Below, piece after piece: positions 8,024 to 17,672 of a stretch of DNA of 64,000 nt. Below the pieces are notes generated by a model. The model was given only the letters and a program-made list of their open reading frames with translations, had not been told where the DNA came from and searched no databases. Made by a program: the position numbers and the translations under genes. Source of the DNA: Streptomyces pactum (GTDB lineage Bacteria > Actinomycetota > Actinomycetes > Streptomycetales > Streptomycetaceae); NCBI RefSeq assembly GCF_016031615.1, contig NZ_JACYXC010000001.1:4402001-4466000 (forward strand), in the 5' to 3' direction. The stretch's first letter is position 1. Each line of letters opens with the position of its first letter.

Positions 8024-9574
8024 GTGGCGGTGGACCAGGCGAAGGATGCCACGACCGGCGGCGCACGGCCGCAGGGGCGCGGCGGTGGCCGGGACCCCCG
8101 GGGGCGCCGGGCCCCCCGCCGCCCTATCCGCCCGCCCCCGACGACACCACCGGCCACGGCCGGCCTGCCGCGTCCGTCCGCCCCACCGGACGCCGCCCCG
8201 CCGCCCCCGGACCCGTCCGGGCCCCCCGGCACCGGCGGCACACGTTCCCGTGACGCCGGCGCAGCCACCCCGGTACCGGGCGGGCACCGCGCCCGCTCGA
8301 CCGGTGTGCCGGGTGTGGTCGGCTCGGCCGGCGCCACCGGTTCCCCCGACGCTGCCGGCACCGTGCCGGAACGCGGCTGCCGCTGCCCGCAGGGAGCGCG
8401 CGCGGCACACCGCCGGGCGGAGGCCGACTTCGCCGCGCTCCGGGACCGGCTCGCCGCCGGGCACGGACTGCCCGCGGTGGTCGCCCACTCCGCCGAGGCG
8501 TCCCGCCAGTGGGTCTCCGACGAACTCACCCGCGCCGCCGCCGCGGTCACCGAACGCGCCCGGGAGGCGTGCGAGGCGTGGCTCGCCGCGGTGTGGCGAC
8601 GGGTCCTCGCCGGGGTGTGGGCGGCGATCGGGGTGCTGCTCCTGGCCCAGCTGGTGTCGGCGCTCGCCACCGACGGCTGGACCACTTCCCGCACGGCCGG
8701 GCTGGTCGCCGCGCTGGTCACCGGTGGTCTGCTGACGGCCGTGTCCTGGCCGCACCGGTCCCGTGGCGGTCTGCTCGCCCCGCTCATCGGCGAGGACAAC
8801 CGGCTCTCCACCTCGCGGGCGGTGGCCGCCGGCTGGCTCCTCCTCGTCGGGTACGCGGTGCTGGTGCTGGCCGTGGAACGGGCGGTGGACTCCGACGCCG
8901 GCGGACCGGAGCCGGCCGGTTCCGCCGCCCTGCTCACGGTCACCGGGCTGAGCTGCGCGGTCGCGGTCCTCGCCCGCCTGGTGGTGGCCAACCGGGTCCG
9001 GGCGCACCGGGCCCAGAAGGTGCGGGCCGACCGCCCCCGCCCGGCCGACCTGATCACCGACGACGCCGGACGGGGCAGTCTCACCGACGCCCAGTACGTG
9101 CTGCTGAACGTGGTGGTCGCGCTCTTCGCCGGCGTCCTGCTGGCCCGGGAACCGGACCGGCTGCCCACGCTGCCCTGGCCGATCGCGGTGCTCGCCGTGG
9201 TCTCCGCGGTGACCTGCCTGGCGGGCAAGTACGCCGAGGCCGGGCGGCCCACGGTGCTGTCGGTGGTCCGGGTCCGTGAGGCGGGCGACCTGAACGGGCC
9301 GATCCGTACGGGCGACGACATCGAGATCCGGGGCAACGGTTTCGTGCCGCCGGGCGCGCTCCCCGCCGACCGGCTGGCCCGGACCGTGGTGCGGATCGGA
9401 AGCGTCCACGTCCATGTGCCGCTGGTCCCGGTGGTGGGCGGCTTCACCAATCCGACCGACTCGGTACTGATCGTCCCCGTCCCGGTGGAGGTCGAACCCG
9501 GGCGGACGGAGGTGCAGGTGATCACCGCCTCCGGTGCGGAGAGCAACCGCTACCCCCTCGACGTACTCGACTGA
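8024..9574 (+). CDS. Polytopic membrane protein with C-terminal IPT/TIG-like domain
   Basis: 516 residues. Residues 1-125 are Pro/Gly/Arg-rich and disordered. A short helical Ala-rich part follows, then about six hydrophobic segments between 200 and 420 (for example VWAAIGVLLLAQLVSAL and WLLLVGYAVLVLAV). The last 100 residues are beta-rich, with TVLSVVRVREAG, DIEIRGNGFVPPG and VVRIGSVHVHVPL. This pattern resembles IPT/TIG immunoglobulin-like domains, where G-F after a beta strand is typical. GTG 8024 has GGGGAG 5 nt upstream. It may be cotranscribed with the aldolase-like gene. Function unknown; a role in envelope binding is only a guess. Confidence 0.75.
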   Translation: MAVDQAKDATTGGARPQGRGGGRDPRGRRAPRRPIRPPPTTPPATAGLPRPSAPPDAAPPPPDPSGPPGTGGTRSRDAGAATPVPGGHRARSTGVPGVVGSAGATGSPDAAGTVPERGCRCPQGARAAHRRAEADFAALRDRLAAGHGLPAVVAHSAEASRQWVSDELTRAAAAVTERAREACEAWLAAVWRRVLAGVWAAIGVLLLAQLVSALATDGWTTSRTAGLVAALVTGGLLTAVSWPHRSRGGLLAPLIGEDNRLSTSRAVAAGWLLLVGYAVLVLAVERAVDSDAGGPEPAGSAALLTVTGLSCAVAVLARLVVANRVRAHRAQKVRADRPRPADLITDDAGRGSLTDAQYVLLNVVVALFAGVLLAREPDRLPTLPWPIAVLAVVSAVTCLAGKYAEAGRPTVLSVVRVREAGDLNGPIRTGDDIEIRGNGFVPPGALPADRLARTVVRIGSVHVHVPLVPVVGGFTNPTDSVLIVPVPVEVEPGRTEVQVITASGAESNRYPLDVLD

Positions 9575-10437
9575 CGCCCCCCGCCCGGCGCCCCCCGCCG
9601 CTGCCATTTCCACCCCCGATCACCCCGCTCCCGACCACTCCAGCCTCCGCCACTCCGCCCCGGCCGTTTCACCCTCAATCACCCCGCCCCTCGATCACCC
9701 CGCCCCTCGATCACTCCCGGTCACTCCGTCGCCGGCCGCTCCACCCCCGATCACCCCGGCCACGCCCACGATCACGTCGCCCTCGATCACCTGCCTTCCG
9801 ACACCTCGGCCCTCCTCTCGGTACCTGCTCGACCCGAGCCCCCTCGGCTCCACCTCCTCTCCGGCGGCCTCTCCACGGCCCTCTCGGGTCCTGTCCGGCT
9901 CTCTCGGGACCGGCCAGACCCCTACGGCTCATCCGCCCCTGGCTTCCCCGCCGACGCCTCGGCCCGGACCACTCACGCCGCCCGTCCGCGCCCGCGCCGC
10001 CCGTTCGTGCCCGCGCCGCCCGACCGCGCCCGCTCCGGGCCGGTGCTCCCGCGCCGCCCGTTCGTGCCCGCGCCGGCCGGCTCCTGCCCCGGGCCGGTGC
10101 TCCCGCGCCGGGGCGCCCCGGACCGATGTCCCCACCCCGGCCAGCCCGGACCGGTCTCGCTCCTCGGGACCGATCCGAAACCGGTCACGTGCTGCCCCCG
10201 GGCCGAGCCGGACCGGCCTCGCTGCTCCGGGCCGTCCGGGGTGTCCGGGCCGACCATGTTGCCCCGGACCGATCCCTCCGCCCCCGGGCCGACCGGGGCC
10301 GGTTCCCGCTCCCCGGACGGCCGGTCCGCCCGCCGCGGAACGCGTCCGTCGGTGTCCTCGGGCCCGTCCCTCCGCACGGCCGGTCACCCGGGTCGTCCAG
10401 AATGGGCCGCGAGCGCGGTGGAAAGGCGGCGGGTGCG
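9575..10437. repeat. Spacer of about 860 bp with two families of short repeats
   Basis: From 9615 to 9800 the motif CGATCACCCCG and close variants recur at least seven times with irregular spacing. From 9985 to 10125 a GCGCCGCCCGTTCGTGCCCG element appears twice and GGGCCGGTGCTCCCGCGCCG twice. The plus strand is strongly pyrimidine-biased. Open frames through it are compositionally biased and match nothing, so I read it as non-coding. Confidence 0.5.
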
Positions 10438-11010
10438 ATGGCAGGCGGAGAACGGGCGGGCCGGGGGACGGCACGGGCGGGGGCGGGCCGACGGCTCAGG
10501 ATGGACACGCTCAGGCTGACCGGCAGTCGCGGGTTGCGGGAGAGCGCCACCCGGTACGCACTGCTACCGCTGCGGATCTTCCTCGGCGTCACCTTCGTCT
10601 ACGCCGGTATCGACAAGCTCACCACCTCCGGTTTCCTCTCGTCGTCCGGGCCGGACTCGATCGGCGGGATCATGGACTCGGTGCGCGACACCTCGGCCGT
10701 GCCGTGGCTGGTCGACCTGGCCCTCAAGGCGCCGGAGGGCTTCGGCTACGCGCTCGCCATCGGCGAGATCGCGGTCGGCCTGGGCACACTGCTCGGCCTG
10801 TGGGCCCGGGTGGCGGCCCTCGGCGGCGCCCTGATCTCCCTGAGCCTCTGGCTCACGGTCAGCTGGCAGACCGAGCCGTACTACTACGGCAACGACCTCA
10901 TCTATCTGATGGCCTGGCTGCCACTGGTGCTGGCCGGGGCGCCGGTGCTCTCGGTGGACGCGCAGCGGGCTCGCCGCCGCGGCCGCTGGGGCCGGTCCCT
11001 CCTCGGCTGA
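10438..11010 (+). CDS. DoxX-family membrane protein
   Basis: 190 residues with four membrane segments: LPLRIFLGVTFVYAGIDKL, a helix at GYALAIGEIAVGLGTLLGL, ARVAALGGALISLSLWLTVS, and LIYLMAWLPLVLAGAPVL. The arrangement (start, FVYAGIDKL, YYYGNDLIYLMAW) matches DoxX-family proteins, often linked to thiol/quinone redox balance at the membrane. The start is uncertain: ATG 10438 follows a GGAAAGG at poor spacing, and ATG 10501 would remove 21 basic residues that are not membrane-embedded. It stands alone between a repeat-rich spacer and convergent genes. Confidence 0.85.
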   Translation: MAGGERAGRGTARAGAGRRLRMDTLRLTGSRGLRESATRYALLPLRIFLGVTFVYAGIDKLTTSGFLSSSGPDSIGGIMDSVRDTSAVPWLVDLALKAPEGFGYALAIGEIAVGLGTLLGLWARVAALGGALISLSLWLTVSWQTEPYYYGNDLIYLMAWLPLVLAGAPVLSVDAQRARRRGRWGRSLLG

Positions 11011-11041
11011 CCCGCCGGCGCCCGGCCCTGGGGCCTCGTCG

Positions 11042-11287
11042 TCACCCCGGTATGCCGGCGCCTCCGCCCGACCGTGCCGGTTCGCCGCCCCGGGCGCGCC
11101 TCCGCCGGATGTCGTAGGTGACGGCCGAGACCGCCCCGGCCAGGAAGAGACCGCCGCAGATCAGCGGGAACAGCACCAGGACCGGGATGTCCCACTGCCC
11201 GGCGGCGTCCATGCCGTACAGCAGGGCGGCGGCCAGCACCACGAGCGCCGCGACGAGCTTTCCGGGTTCGAACGTGTGCCGCTTCAT
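11042..11287 (-). CDS. Small two-helix membrane protein
   Basis: 81 residues with two hydrophobic segments (LVAALVVLAAALLYGM and IPVLVLFPLICGGLFLAGAV), then a basic Arg/Gly tail. The start ATG overlaps the stop of the upstream PspC/LiaF-like gene by 4 nt (ATGA), so translation is coupled and the two proteins likely work together in the membrane. I do not know a specific function. Confidence 0.8.
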   Translation of the reverse strand: MKRHTFEPGKLVAALVVLAAALLYGMDAAGQWDIPVLVLFPLICGGLFLAGAVSAVTYDIRRRRARGGEPARSGGGAGIPG

Positions 11288-12728
11288 GGGCGGAGCACCT
11301 CCACCTTGCCGATGCCGACTTCGAGCTCCAGGTCCAGCGTGCCGCGGGCGGGCCGCTTGCCGACCGGCTCCAGGGTGAGGGTCCGGTCCCGCATCGGGGA
11401 GACGTCCATGTCGTCGGGCTTCTCCCCGGGCAGCTGTATGTCTCCCAGGCCCACCTCGATGTCCAGCCGCACCCGGACGTCCCGCGGCACCGTGACCACG
11501 AGCCGGCCGGCGCCGACCTCCACCCGGGTGCGGACGGTGGAGCCGTCCTCCATGCGGAGCTTGGCCAGCCGCAGTTTGCCGACGCCGCTGCCCACCTCGT
11601 AGGAGGGGGCCACCTGTGCCGCGGCGGCCGGTTCCCAGGTGCGCCGGTGCCAGTCGGTGGTGACGGACTTCGGCAGCGCCGCCGCGCCGGCCAGCAGTGC
11701 GCTGGTCAGCACCACGGCGACGATGGTGCCCGCGCCGGTGCGTCCGTAGACGCTGCTGATGAGCAGTCCGACGCCGAACACCGCGAGTGCGGCGACGAGG
11801 CCGGTCTGGAGGCTGGTGCCCAGGGGCTGGCTGCTCCAGGTGGCGGCGCAGCCGGCCACCGCGGCCGCCAGGGCGGCGAGGAAGGTCCAGCCGCCGATCG
11901 GGACCGGCTGGGCGGGGCGGGACCGGACGGTGGCGGTCCCGGTGCGGCCGGTGGCGTACGAGCCGGCGTCCGGGCCGTCCGCCGGCCCCCACAGGTATCC
12001 GGTGCCGCTCCCGCGGGTGGTGCGGTCCTTGGTGATGGGGTCGCGCCACCAGGAGGGGCCGCCGCGGGCCGGCGGGGCCTTGACCTCCGGCGGTGCGCCT
12101 TCGTGGCCCGCCTTGGGCGGTGTGGCGGCGCCGGGGGCCGGCTGGGGGGCGGCCGGGTCCGCCGGGCTCTCGTCGTGCGCGGCCAGGTAGCGGTGGCGCG
12201 ACCAGTACGCCGCGCCGAACGTCGCCAGCGTCAGCATCACGGAGAAGCTGACCACGTTCCCCTTGTTGAGCATGGACAGGAAGAGCGCGCAGCCGAGCAG
12301 CGCGCACAGCACGGCCGTCAGCGCCGTGCCCTCGACCCGGCCGGAGAGCAGCTTCCGCCCTTCGTGCTCGTCCTCGCCGAGCATCGGGACCAGGAGCCAG
12401 AGGAACCCGTAGATGATCAGGCCCACCCCGCCCGCCACGGCCAGCAGTGCGAAGACCACCCGGAAGATGACCGGGTCGACGTCGCAGTACCGGCCCAGCC
12501 CGCCGCACACCCCGCCGAACACCTTGTGCCGGGGGGCTGCGGCGCAGCGGCGCGGGGCCGGGCGCCGGTGGCGGGGCCGGGGACGGCCCGGTGTCGTGGG
12601 GTCCCGGGGGAGCCGGGGCCCGGCGGCCCTGAAGGCCCCGGACCGTGCGGCCCTCCGGGCCCGGCCGGTGGCTCGGCGGAGGTCCCGCCGCGCCGGTGAT
12701 CGCCCGCGACGGGGTGTGCATCGGTCAT
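11284..12728 (-). CDS. PspC/LiaF-like membrane protein, apparent one-base frameshift
   Basis: An envelope-stress sensor-type protein. The start is ATG 12728 (MTDAHPVAG), whose frame runs through a Pro/Gly-rich leader. The PspC domain (RHKVFGGVCGGLGRYCDVDP) and everything after are in the next frame. The frames join at a G run on the plus strand, 12531-12536; one more base there would give ...PRAAAPQPPRHKVFGG. The length, 1445 bp, is one short of a multiple of three. Then come a second hydrophobic pair, a Pro-rich linker, three further membrane segments and a C-terminal LiaF-like beta domain (GVGKLRLAKLR, VEVGAGRLVVTVP, LEVGIGKVEVLRP). It is divergent from the Ser/Thr kinase and upstream of a coupled small membrane gene. 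Confidence 0.8.
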
Positions 12729-12863
12729 GCGTCCATGGTGACAAGCCGTGGGCCGTGGGACATCAGGGTGCCAACCCTGGACCTTCCCTGAGATCGACCC
12801 CGACCCGGCTGCGGCTATCGTGTCGTTTCGAACACATGCGGGGCTGGGGCGGAGGGGAGCGCG

Positions 12864-14838
12864 GTGTCGTACGAGGGGCGGCTGATCGCCGGTCGGTACC
12901 GGTTGCTGGAACGGATCGGCCGTGGCGGCATGGGCACCGTTTGGCGGGCCGAGGACGAGCTGCTCGGCCGTCAGGTGGCCGTCAAGCAGCTGCACATCTC
13001 CCCGCACCGCTCCGAGGACGAGCTGGCCACCCTGCACGAGCGCACCCGCCGTGAGGCGCGCAGCGCCGCCCGGATCACCCACCCCAACGTGGTGGTGGTG
13101 CACGACGTGGTGGACCACGAGGGCCAGCCGTGCATCGTGATGGAGTACGTGCCCTCCATCACACTCGGTGACGTGCTCAAGAGGAACGGGCCGATCACGC
13201 CCGCGGAGGCGGCCAGGATCGGGCGCGGCATGATCGCGGCGCTGCGCGCGGCGCACGCCGCCGAGGTGCTGCACCGGGACGTCAAGCCCGGCAATGTGCT
13301 GCTGGGCCACCCCGATCCCCAGGACGAGGGGCACGACGGGGGCCGGGTGGTGCTCACCGACTTCGGGATCGCCATGGCGTCGGGCACCTCCACGCTCACC
13401 AAGACCGGCGAGGTGGTGGGGTCGATCGACTACATCGCGCCGGAGCGGGTCAAGGGCCGCAAGCCCGGCCCGGCCTCGGACCTGTGGGCGCTGGGGGCGA
13501 CGCTCTATCAGGCGGTGGAGGGGCGGCCGCCGTTCCGCCGGGCGACGGCGATGGAGACCGCGTACGCGATCGCCGTGGACCCGCTGGAGCCGGTCCGCCG
13601 GGCCGGTCCGCTGACCGGGCTGATCGAGGCGCTGCTTGCCAAGGAGCCGGAGGAGCGGCCGTCGGCCGAGCAGGTGGAGCGGGCGCTGCGGGCGCCGGCG
13701 GCGGAGGCGGAGACGACGTTCCTCAGCTCGCCGTTCGGCGGCGGCCCGGCCGCCGTGCCGGCCGCCGACACCCCGCCGCCGCCCGTCGTCCCGGGGGCCT
13801 CGGCCACGGCCACCACGGTCGCGGGCCCGCAGATGGCCGGGGGCGGCGCGACCGCGCCCGGTACGGGGTTCTCGTCCGACGCGACGCCGACGCCGCCCTT
13901 CCCGGTCACCGCGCCGGCGCCGCAGGGCGGCGGCCGGCGCGGGCGCGGGGTGCTGCTGTCGGTGGTGACCGCGGCCACCGTGGTCGCGGTCGCCGCGGGC
14001 ACCTTCTACTTCCTCTCGCGCGACGACGGGGACGGGGTGAAGGCGGAGGCCGGGCGGGCGGGCCGGCCGACCCCCGGCCCGGGCGGGGGGCACCACCGGG
14101 GCCACGCCGGGCGACGACCACCGGCCCCCGCCGGTGCCCGACGGCTACCACCTGGTGACGGAGAAGGAGCTGGGCGTCTCCTTCCCGGTGCCGGACGGCT
14201 GGACGCGGAAGGCCGGCCAGCGGCCCGGCGAGGTCGACTACATCGACCCGACGGGGATGGTCAACCTCCAGCTCAACGTGATGGACTTCGCCGCCGCCGA
14301 TCCGGTCGAGCACTTCGAGGATGTCGAACGGATGTTCTCGCAGCGGTATCCGGTCAACGAGCGGCTGCGGCTGCAGAGCACGACGTTCCGGGGCGTCCCC
14401 GCCGCCATCTGGGAGTTCCGGTTCAAGGGCACCGCGCGCTGGTTCCGAGCCATCGACCTGGGCTGGGGGCGGCCGGGCAGCGACGAGTACGCGCTGTACC
14501 TGTCCGCGCCGGAGGGGCAGTGGCAGCAGTACCGGGGCGTCTTCGACCACGTCCGCGACGGGCTGCGGCTCTCCCCGGCCACCAGGGCCGGGAGCGGGAC
14601 CGGCCCCGGCGGGTGGTCGGGGACCGGCAGCGGGACCGGGCTCGGCAGCGGGCCCGGGTACGGCTCCGGGACGGCGTACGGGACCGGGGCCGGCCTCGGG
14701 GCCGCGGCGGTTCCCCGCGCGGCGGCGGACCGGGCCGGGACCGGGGCCCGTGCGGTGCGCCCGGCCGGGGCCGTCTCAGGGACGGCGTCTCCGGGCAGCC
14801 CCCAGGTGGCGTCCGGGTCCGGTCAGGGGAGACCCTGA
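12864..14838 (+). CDS. Membrane Ser/Thr protein kinase, apparent one-base frameshift
   Basis: PknB-type receptor kinase. The kinase domain (residues 8-280) has the loop IGRGGMGTVW, catalytic Lys41 in VAVKQL, HRDVKPGN with Asp139, DFG with Asp166, and APERVKG. A Pro/Ala/Thr linker and one membrane segment (VLLSVVTAATVVAVAAGTFYF) follow. The extracellular domain (YHLVTEKELGVSFPVPDGW to DHVRDGLRLSP) is in the next frame, then a Gly/Thr tail. The frames join at a G run, 14085-14090; one base fewer makes GGGTTGATPGDD and a single protein of 657 residues. The total of 1975 bp is one over a multiple of three. GTG 12864 has GGAGGGGAG upstream. It probably signals envelope state together with the adjacent PspC-containing proteins. 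Confidence 0.85.
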
Positions 14839-14873
14839 TGTCCGGACCCCGCTGACCGTGTGACGATCGGTTC

Positions 14874-16184
14874 ATGGCCACCACAGCACCCGGCGCGGGG
14901 ACGCGGCACGTCCCGGCGCCCGACCTCACCGAGCCGCTCCTGCGCAAGCTGTACCGCAGCGCCGAGGGACGGTGGCTCGGAGGGGTGGCGCGCGGTCTCG
15001 CAGGACATCTCGGTGTTCCGGCGTCCTGGGTCCGGATACTCTTCTTCGCCCTGCTCATGGCGGACGGCTTCGGCATCCTGCTGTACGCGCTGTTCTGGTT
15101 CGTGGTGCCGCTGGGCGTCGGCGGGGTGGACGCCGAGCGGCACGGTCTGATCGGCACCGCGCCGGGCCCGGACGGCAGACGCCGCCTGTTCGCCCGCAAG
15201 CCGGACAAGGGCCAGGTCATCGCCCTGATCGCGCTGATCATCGGGGTCGGCATCTTCGTGGAGAGCATCCACATAGGGCGCGTCGCCGACAGCTACATCT
15301 GGCCGTTGCTGCTGATGGCGGCGGGCGTGGCCCTGGTGTGGCGGCAGGCGGACAACGCCCGCCGTGCCCAGTGGGCCGAGTTCAGCCGCAGCAAGCGGGT
15401 GCTGCCCGTGGCGCGGATGGCGGCCGGGGTGCTGCTGGTCTGTGTCGGGGTGACGGGCATAGTCGTCATCCAGGGCTCCGCCGAGCACCTGGGCGCGGTC
15501 CTCCAGGCCACGCTGGCGGTGATCGTGGGTCTCGCCCTGCTGGTCGGGCCCTACCTGGTGCGGATGATGCAGGACCTCTCGGCGGAGCGGCTGATGCGCA
15601 TCCGGGCCCAGGAGCGGGCCGAGGTCGCCGCCCACGTCCACGACTCGGTGCTGCACACCCTCACCCTGATACAGCGCAACGCGGACGACGCGCGGGAGGT
15701 CGCCCGGCTGGCCCGGGCCCAGGAGCGGGAGCTGCGCGCCTGGCTGTACAAGCCGGAGGGCACCGGCAAGGACGAGGAGGAGGCGCCGGACACCCTGGCG
15801 GAGGCGGTGCGCCGGACGGTGGCCGAGGTGGAGGACCACCACGGGGTGCCGATAGAGGTCGTGGTCGTGGGGGACTGCCCGCTGGACGAACGGCTGGGCG
15901 CCCAGCTTCAGGCGGCGCGCGAGGCCATGGTCAACGCCGCCAAGTACGGTGGCGACGGCGGACCGGTCCAGGTCTACGCCGAGGTGGAGGGCCGTACGGT
16001 CTTCGTCTCGGTGCGGGACCGGGGCCCCGGGTTCGATCTGGACGCGGTACCGGACGACCGGATGGGCGTGCGAGAGTCCATCATCGGCCGGATGCAGCGC
16101 AACGGCGGCACGGCGCGACTGAGGTCCGCGCCGGGCGGGGGGACGGAAGTGGAGCTGGAAATGGAGAGGGCGGCATCGACATGA
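14874..16184 (+). CDS. PspC-domain sensor histidine kinase
   Basis: 436 residues. An N-terminal PspC domain (WLGGVARGLAGHLGVPASWVR, about 35-85) is fused to membrane segments (ILLYALFWFVVPLGV, VIALIALIIGVGIFV, IWPLLLMAAGVALV, MAAGVLLVCVGVTGIVV, LAVIVGLALLVGPYLV). The cytoplasmic HisKA_3-like region has the likely phospho-acceptor His256 in HVHDSVLHTL. The ATPase domain has AAREAMVNAAKYGG (N box) and VRDRGPGFDLD (G1). This layout is typical of actinobacterial envelope-stress kinases of the NarL/LiaS type. It overlaps the response regulator by ATGA, so the pair is translationally coupled. It follows the membrane kinase by 35 bp. Confidence 0.93.
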   Translation: MATTAPGAGTRHVPAPDLTEPLLRKLYRSAEGRWLGGVARGLAGHLGVPASWVRILFFALLMADGFGILLYALFWFVVPLGVGGVDAERHGLIGTAPGPDGRRRLFARKPDKGQVIALIALIIGVGIFVESIHIGRVADSYIWPLLLMAAGVALVWRQADNARRAQWAEFSRSKRVLPVARMAAGVLLVCVGVTGIVVIQGSAEHLGAVLQATLAVIVGLALLVGPYLVRMMQDLSAERLMRIRAQERAEVAAHVHDSVLHTLTLIQRNADDAREVARLARAQERELRAWLYKPEGTGKDEEEAPDTLAEAVRRTVAEVEDHHGVPIEVVVVGDCPLDERLGAQLQAAREAMVNAAKYGGDGGPVQVYAEVEGRTVFVSVRDRGPGFDLDAVPDDRMGVRESIIGRMQRNGGTARLRSAPGGGTEVELEMERAAST

Positions 16185-16912
16185 CGGAGAACGGGCCCAC
16201 GGCGGCCGGCGAGCCGCTCGCCGGGCCGGCCGGGGACGAGGCGGGGGCGGACCGTCGGGTGCGGGTGGTCCTCGTGGACGACCACCGGATGTTCCGTACC
16301 GGCGTCCAGGCCGAGATCGGTGACACCGGCCGCACCGGTGTGGAGGTCGTGGGGGAGGCGGACGACGTCGATCAGGCCGTCAGCGTCATCAGCGCAACCC
16401 GGCCGGAGGTGGTCCTGCTGGACGTGCACCTCCCGGGCGGCGGTGGCGTCGAGGTGCTGCGCCGCTGCGCCCCGCTGCTGGGGGACCCGGAGAACCCGGT
16501 GCGCTTCCTGGCGCTGTCGGTCTCCGACGCGGCCGAGGACGTCATCGGGGTCATCCGGGGCGGCGCGCGGGGCTACGTCACCAAGAACATCACCGGGGTC
16601 GACCTGATAGACGCCATCTTCCGGGTGCGGGACGGGGACGCGGTCTTCTCCCCCCGCCTGGCCGGCTTCGTCCTGGACGCCTTCGCCTCCACCGATGCCC
16701 CGCCGATCGACGAGGACCTGGACCGGCTCACCCAGCGTGAGCGGGAGGTGCTGCGGCTGATAGCGCGTGGCTACTCCTACAAGGAGATCGCCAAGCAGCT
16801 GTTCATCTCGGTGAAGACGGTCGAGAGCCATGTCTCTGCGGTGCTGCGCAAGCTCCAGCTCTCCAACCGCCATGAGCTGACCCGCTGGGCCACCGCCCGC
16901 CGCCTGGTCTGA
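16181..16912 (+). CDS. LuxR/NarL-family response regulator
   Basis: 243 residues; partner of the overlapping histidine kinase. The receiver domain has the acidic pair in VVLVDDHRMFRTG, phospho-acceptor Asp81 in VVLLDVHLPGGGG, and the conserved Lys in GYVTKNI. The C-terminal helix-turn-helix domain is the LuxR type (LTQREREVLRLIARGYSYKEIAKQL and VKTVESHVSAVLRKLQ). A 25-residue Gly/Ala leader precedes the receiver. Likely targets are the neighbouring pspC-like genes, as in Lia/Psp systems; this is inferred from position only. Confidence 0.95.
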   Translation: MTENGPTAAGEPLAGPAGDEAGADRRVRVVLVDDHRMFRTGVQAEIGDTGRTGVEVVGEADDVDQAVSVISATRPEVVLLDVHLPGGGGVEVLRRCAPLLGDPENPVRFLALSVSDAAEDVIGVIRGGARGYVTKNITGVDLIDAIFRVRDGDAVFSPRLAGFVLDAFASTDAPPIDEDLDRLTQREREVLRLIARGYSYKEIAKQLFISVKTVESHVSAVLRKLQLSNRHELTRWATARRLV

Positions 16913-17013
16913 CCCCGGGGCCGGGGCTGGGGGCGCCGGTGACGGTGCGGGGCCGCCGGGCAGGGTGGATACGACGGGTACGGCACGGCAGACACGACGG
17001 AAGGGGGGCGGCC

Positions 17014-17619
17014 GTGGAGAACGGACCGGCCGAGCCGGGTGCGCCCGGGGAAGCGAAGGTGGCCGCCGGCGGCGGTACCGGGGGAGCCGGTGCCGCCGGG
17101 GGCGGCATACGGACCCGGGTCTCCGCCTACGCGCTGATCACCGGCACCACCCCGGGCGACGGGGCGGACGGGGACGGAGGGGCGGAGGACCACAGCGGAG
17201 CGCCGGACGGCATCCTGCTGACCCGGCTCTCCCACGCCTCACCGATCTTCGCGCCCGGCCTGTGGCACCCGCCGGGCGGCGGCATCGACCCCGGTGAGCA
17301 GCCGGTGGAAGCCCTCGCCCGTGAGCTGGACGAGGAGACCGGGCTGACGCTGCTGAGCGCCCGGCTGCTCACGGCCCGCGCGTACACGGCCACCCGGCTC
17401 GGCATCAGCTGGCACCTGGTCGCGCTGTTCTACGCGGTCGAGGCGGCACCGGGGCCGCTGCGGGTCACGGAGGCGGACGGTTCCACCGCCGATGTGGCCT
17501 GGCTGGCGCTGGACGAGCTGCGCGACGAGGCGGTGCGCCGGGAGAGGCTGTCCCCGGCGGCGGTGGACGGCCTGCGGCTGCTGGAGGAGGCGGCGGGCGG
17601 CGAAGGGCCGCGGGGCTGA
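17014..17619 (+). CDS. Nudix hydrolase
   Basis: 201 residues with a complete Nudix box (GGGIDPGEQPVEALARELDE followed by ETG), which matches GX5EX7REUXEEXGU. It hydrolyses nucleoside diphosphate linked compounds; the substrate cannot be told. The Gly/Ala-rich first 30 residues are likely flexible. GTG 17014 is chosen because GGAAGGGGGG lies 5 nt before it; an ATG-like start at 16939 lacks one. It is on the same strand as the two-component pair but 100 bp later. Confidence 0.92.
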   Translation: MENGPAEPGAPGEAKVAAGGGTGGAGAAGGGIRTRVSAYALITGTTPGDGADGDGGAEDHSGAPDGILLTRLSHASPIFAPGLWHPPGGGIDPGEQPVEALARELDEETGLTLLSARLLTARAYTATRLGISWHLVALFYAVEAAPGPLRVTEADGSTADVAWLALDELRDEAVRRERLSPAAVDGLRLLEEAAGGEGPRG

Positions 17620-17672
17620 GCCCGGCGGCGGGCCGGACGGGCGGGTGCCGCCGCGACGGATGCCCGTACGGT

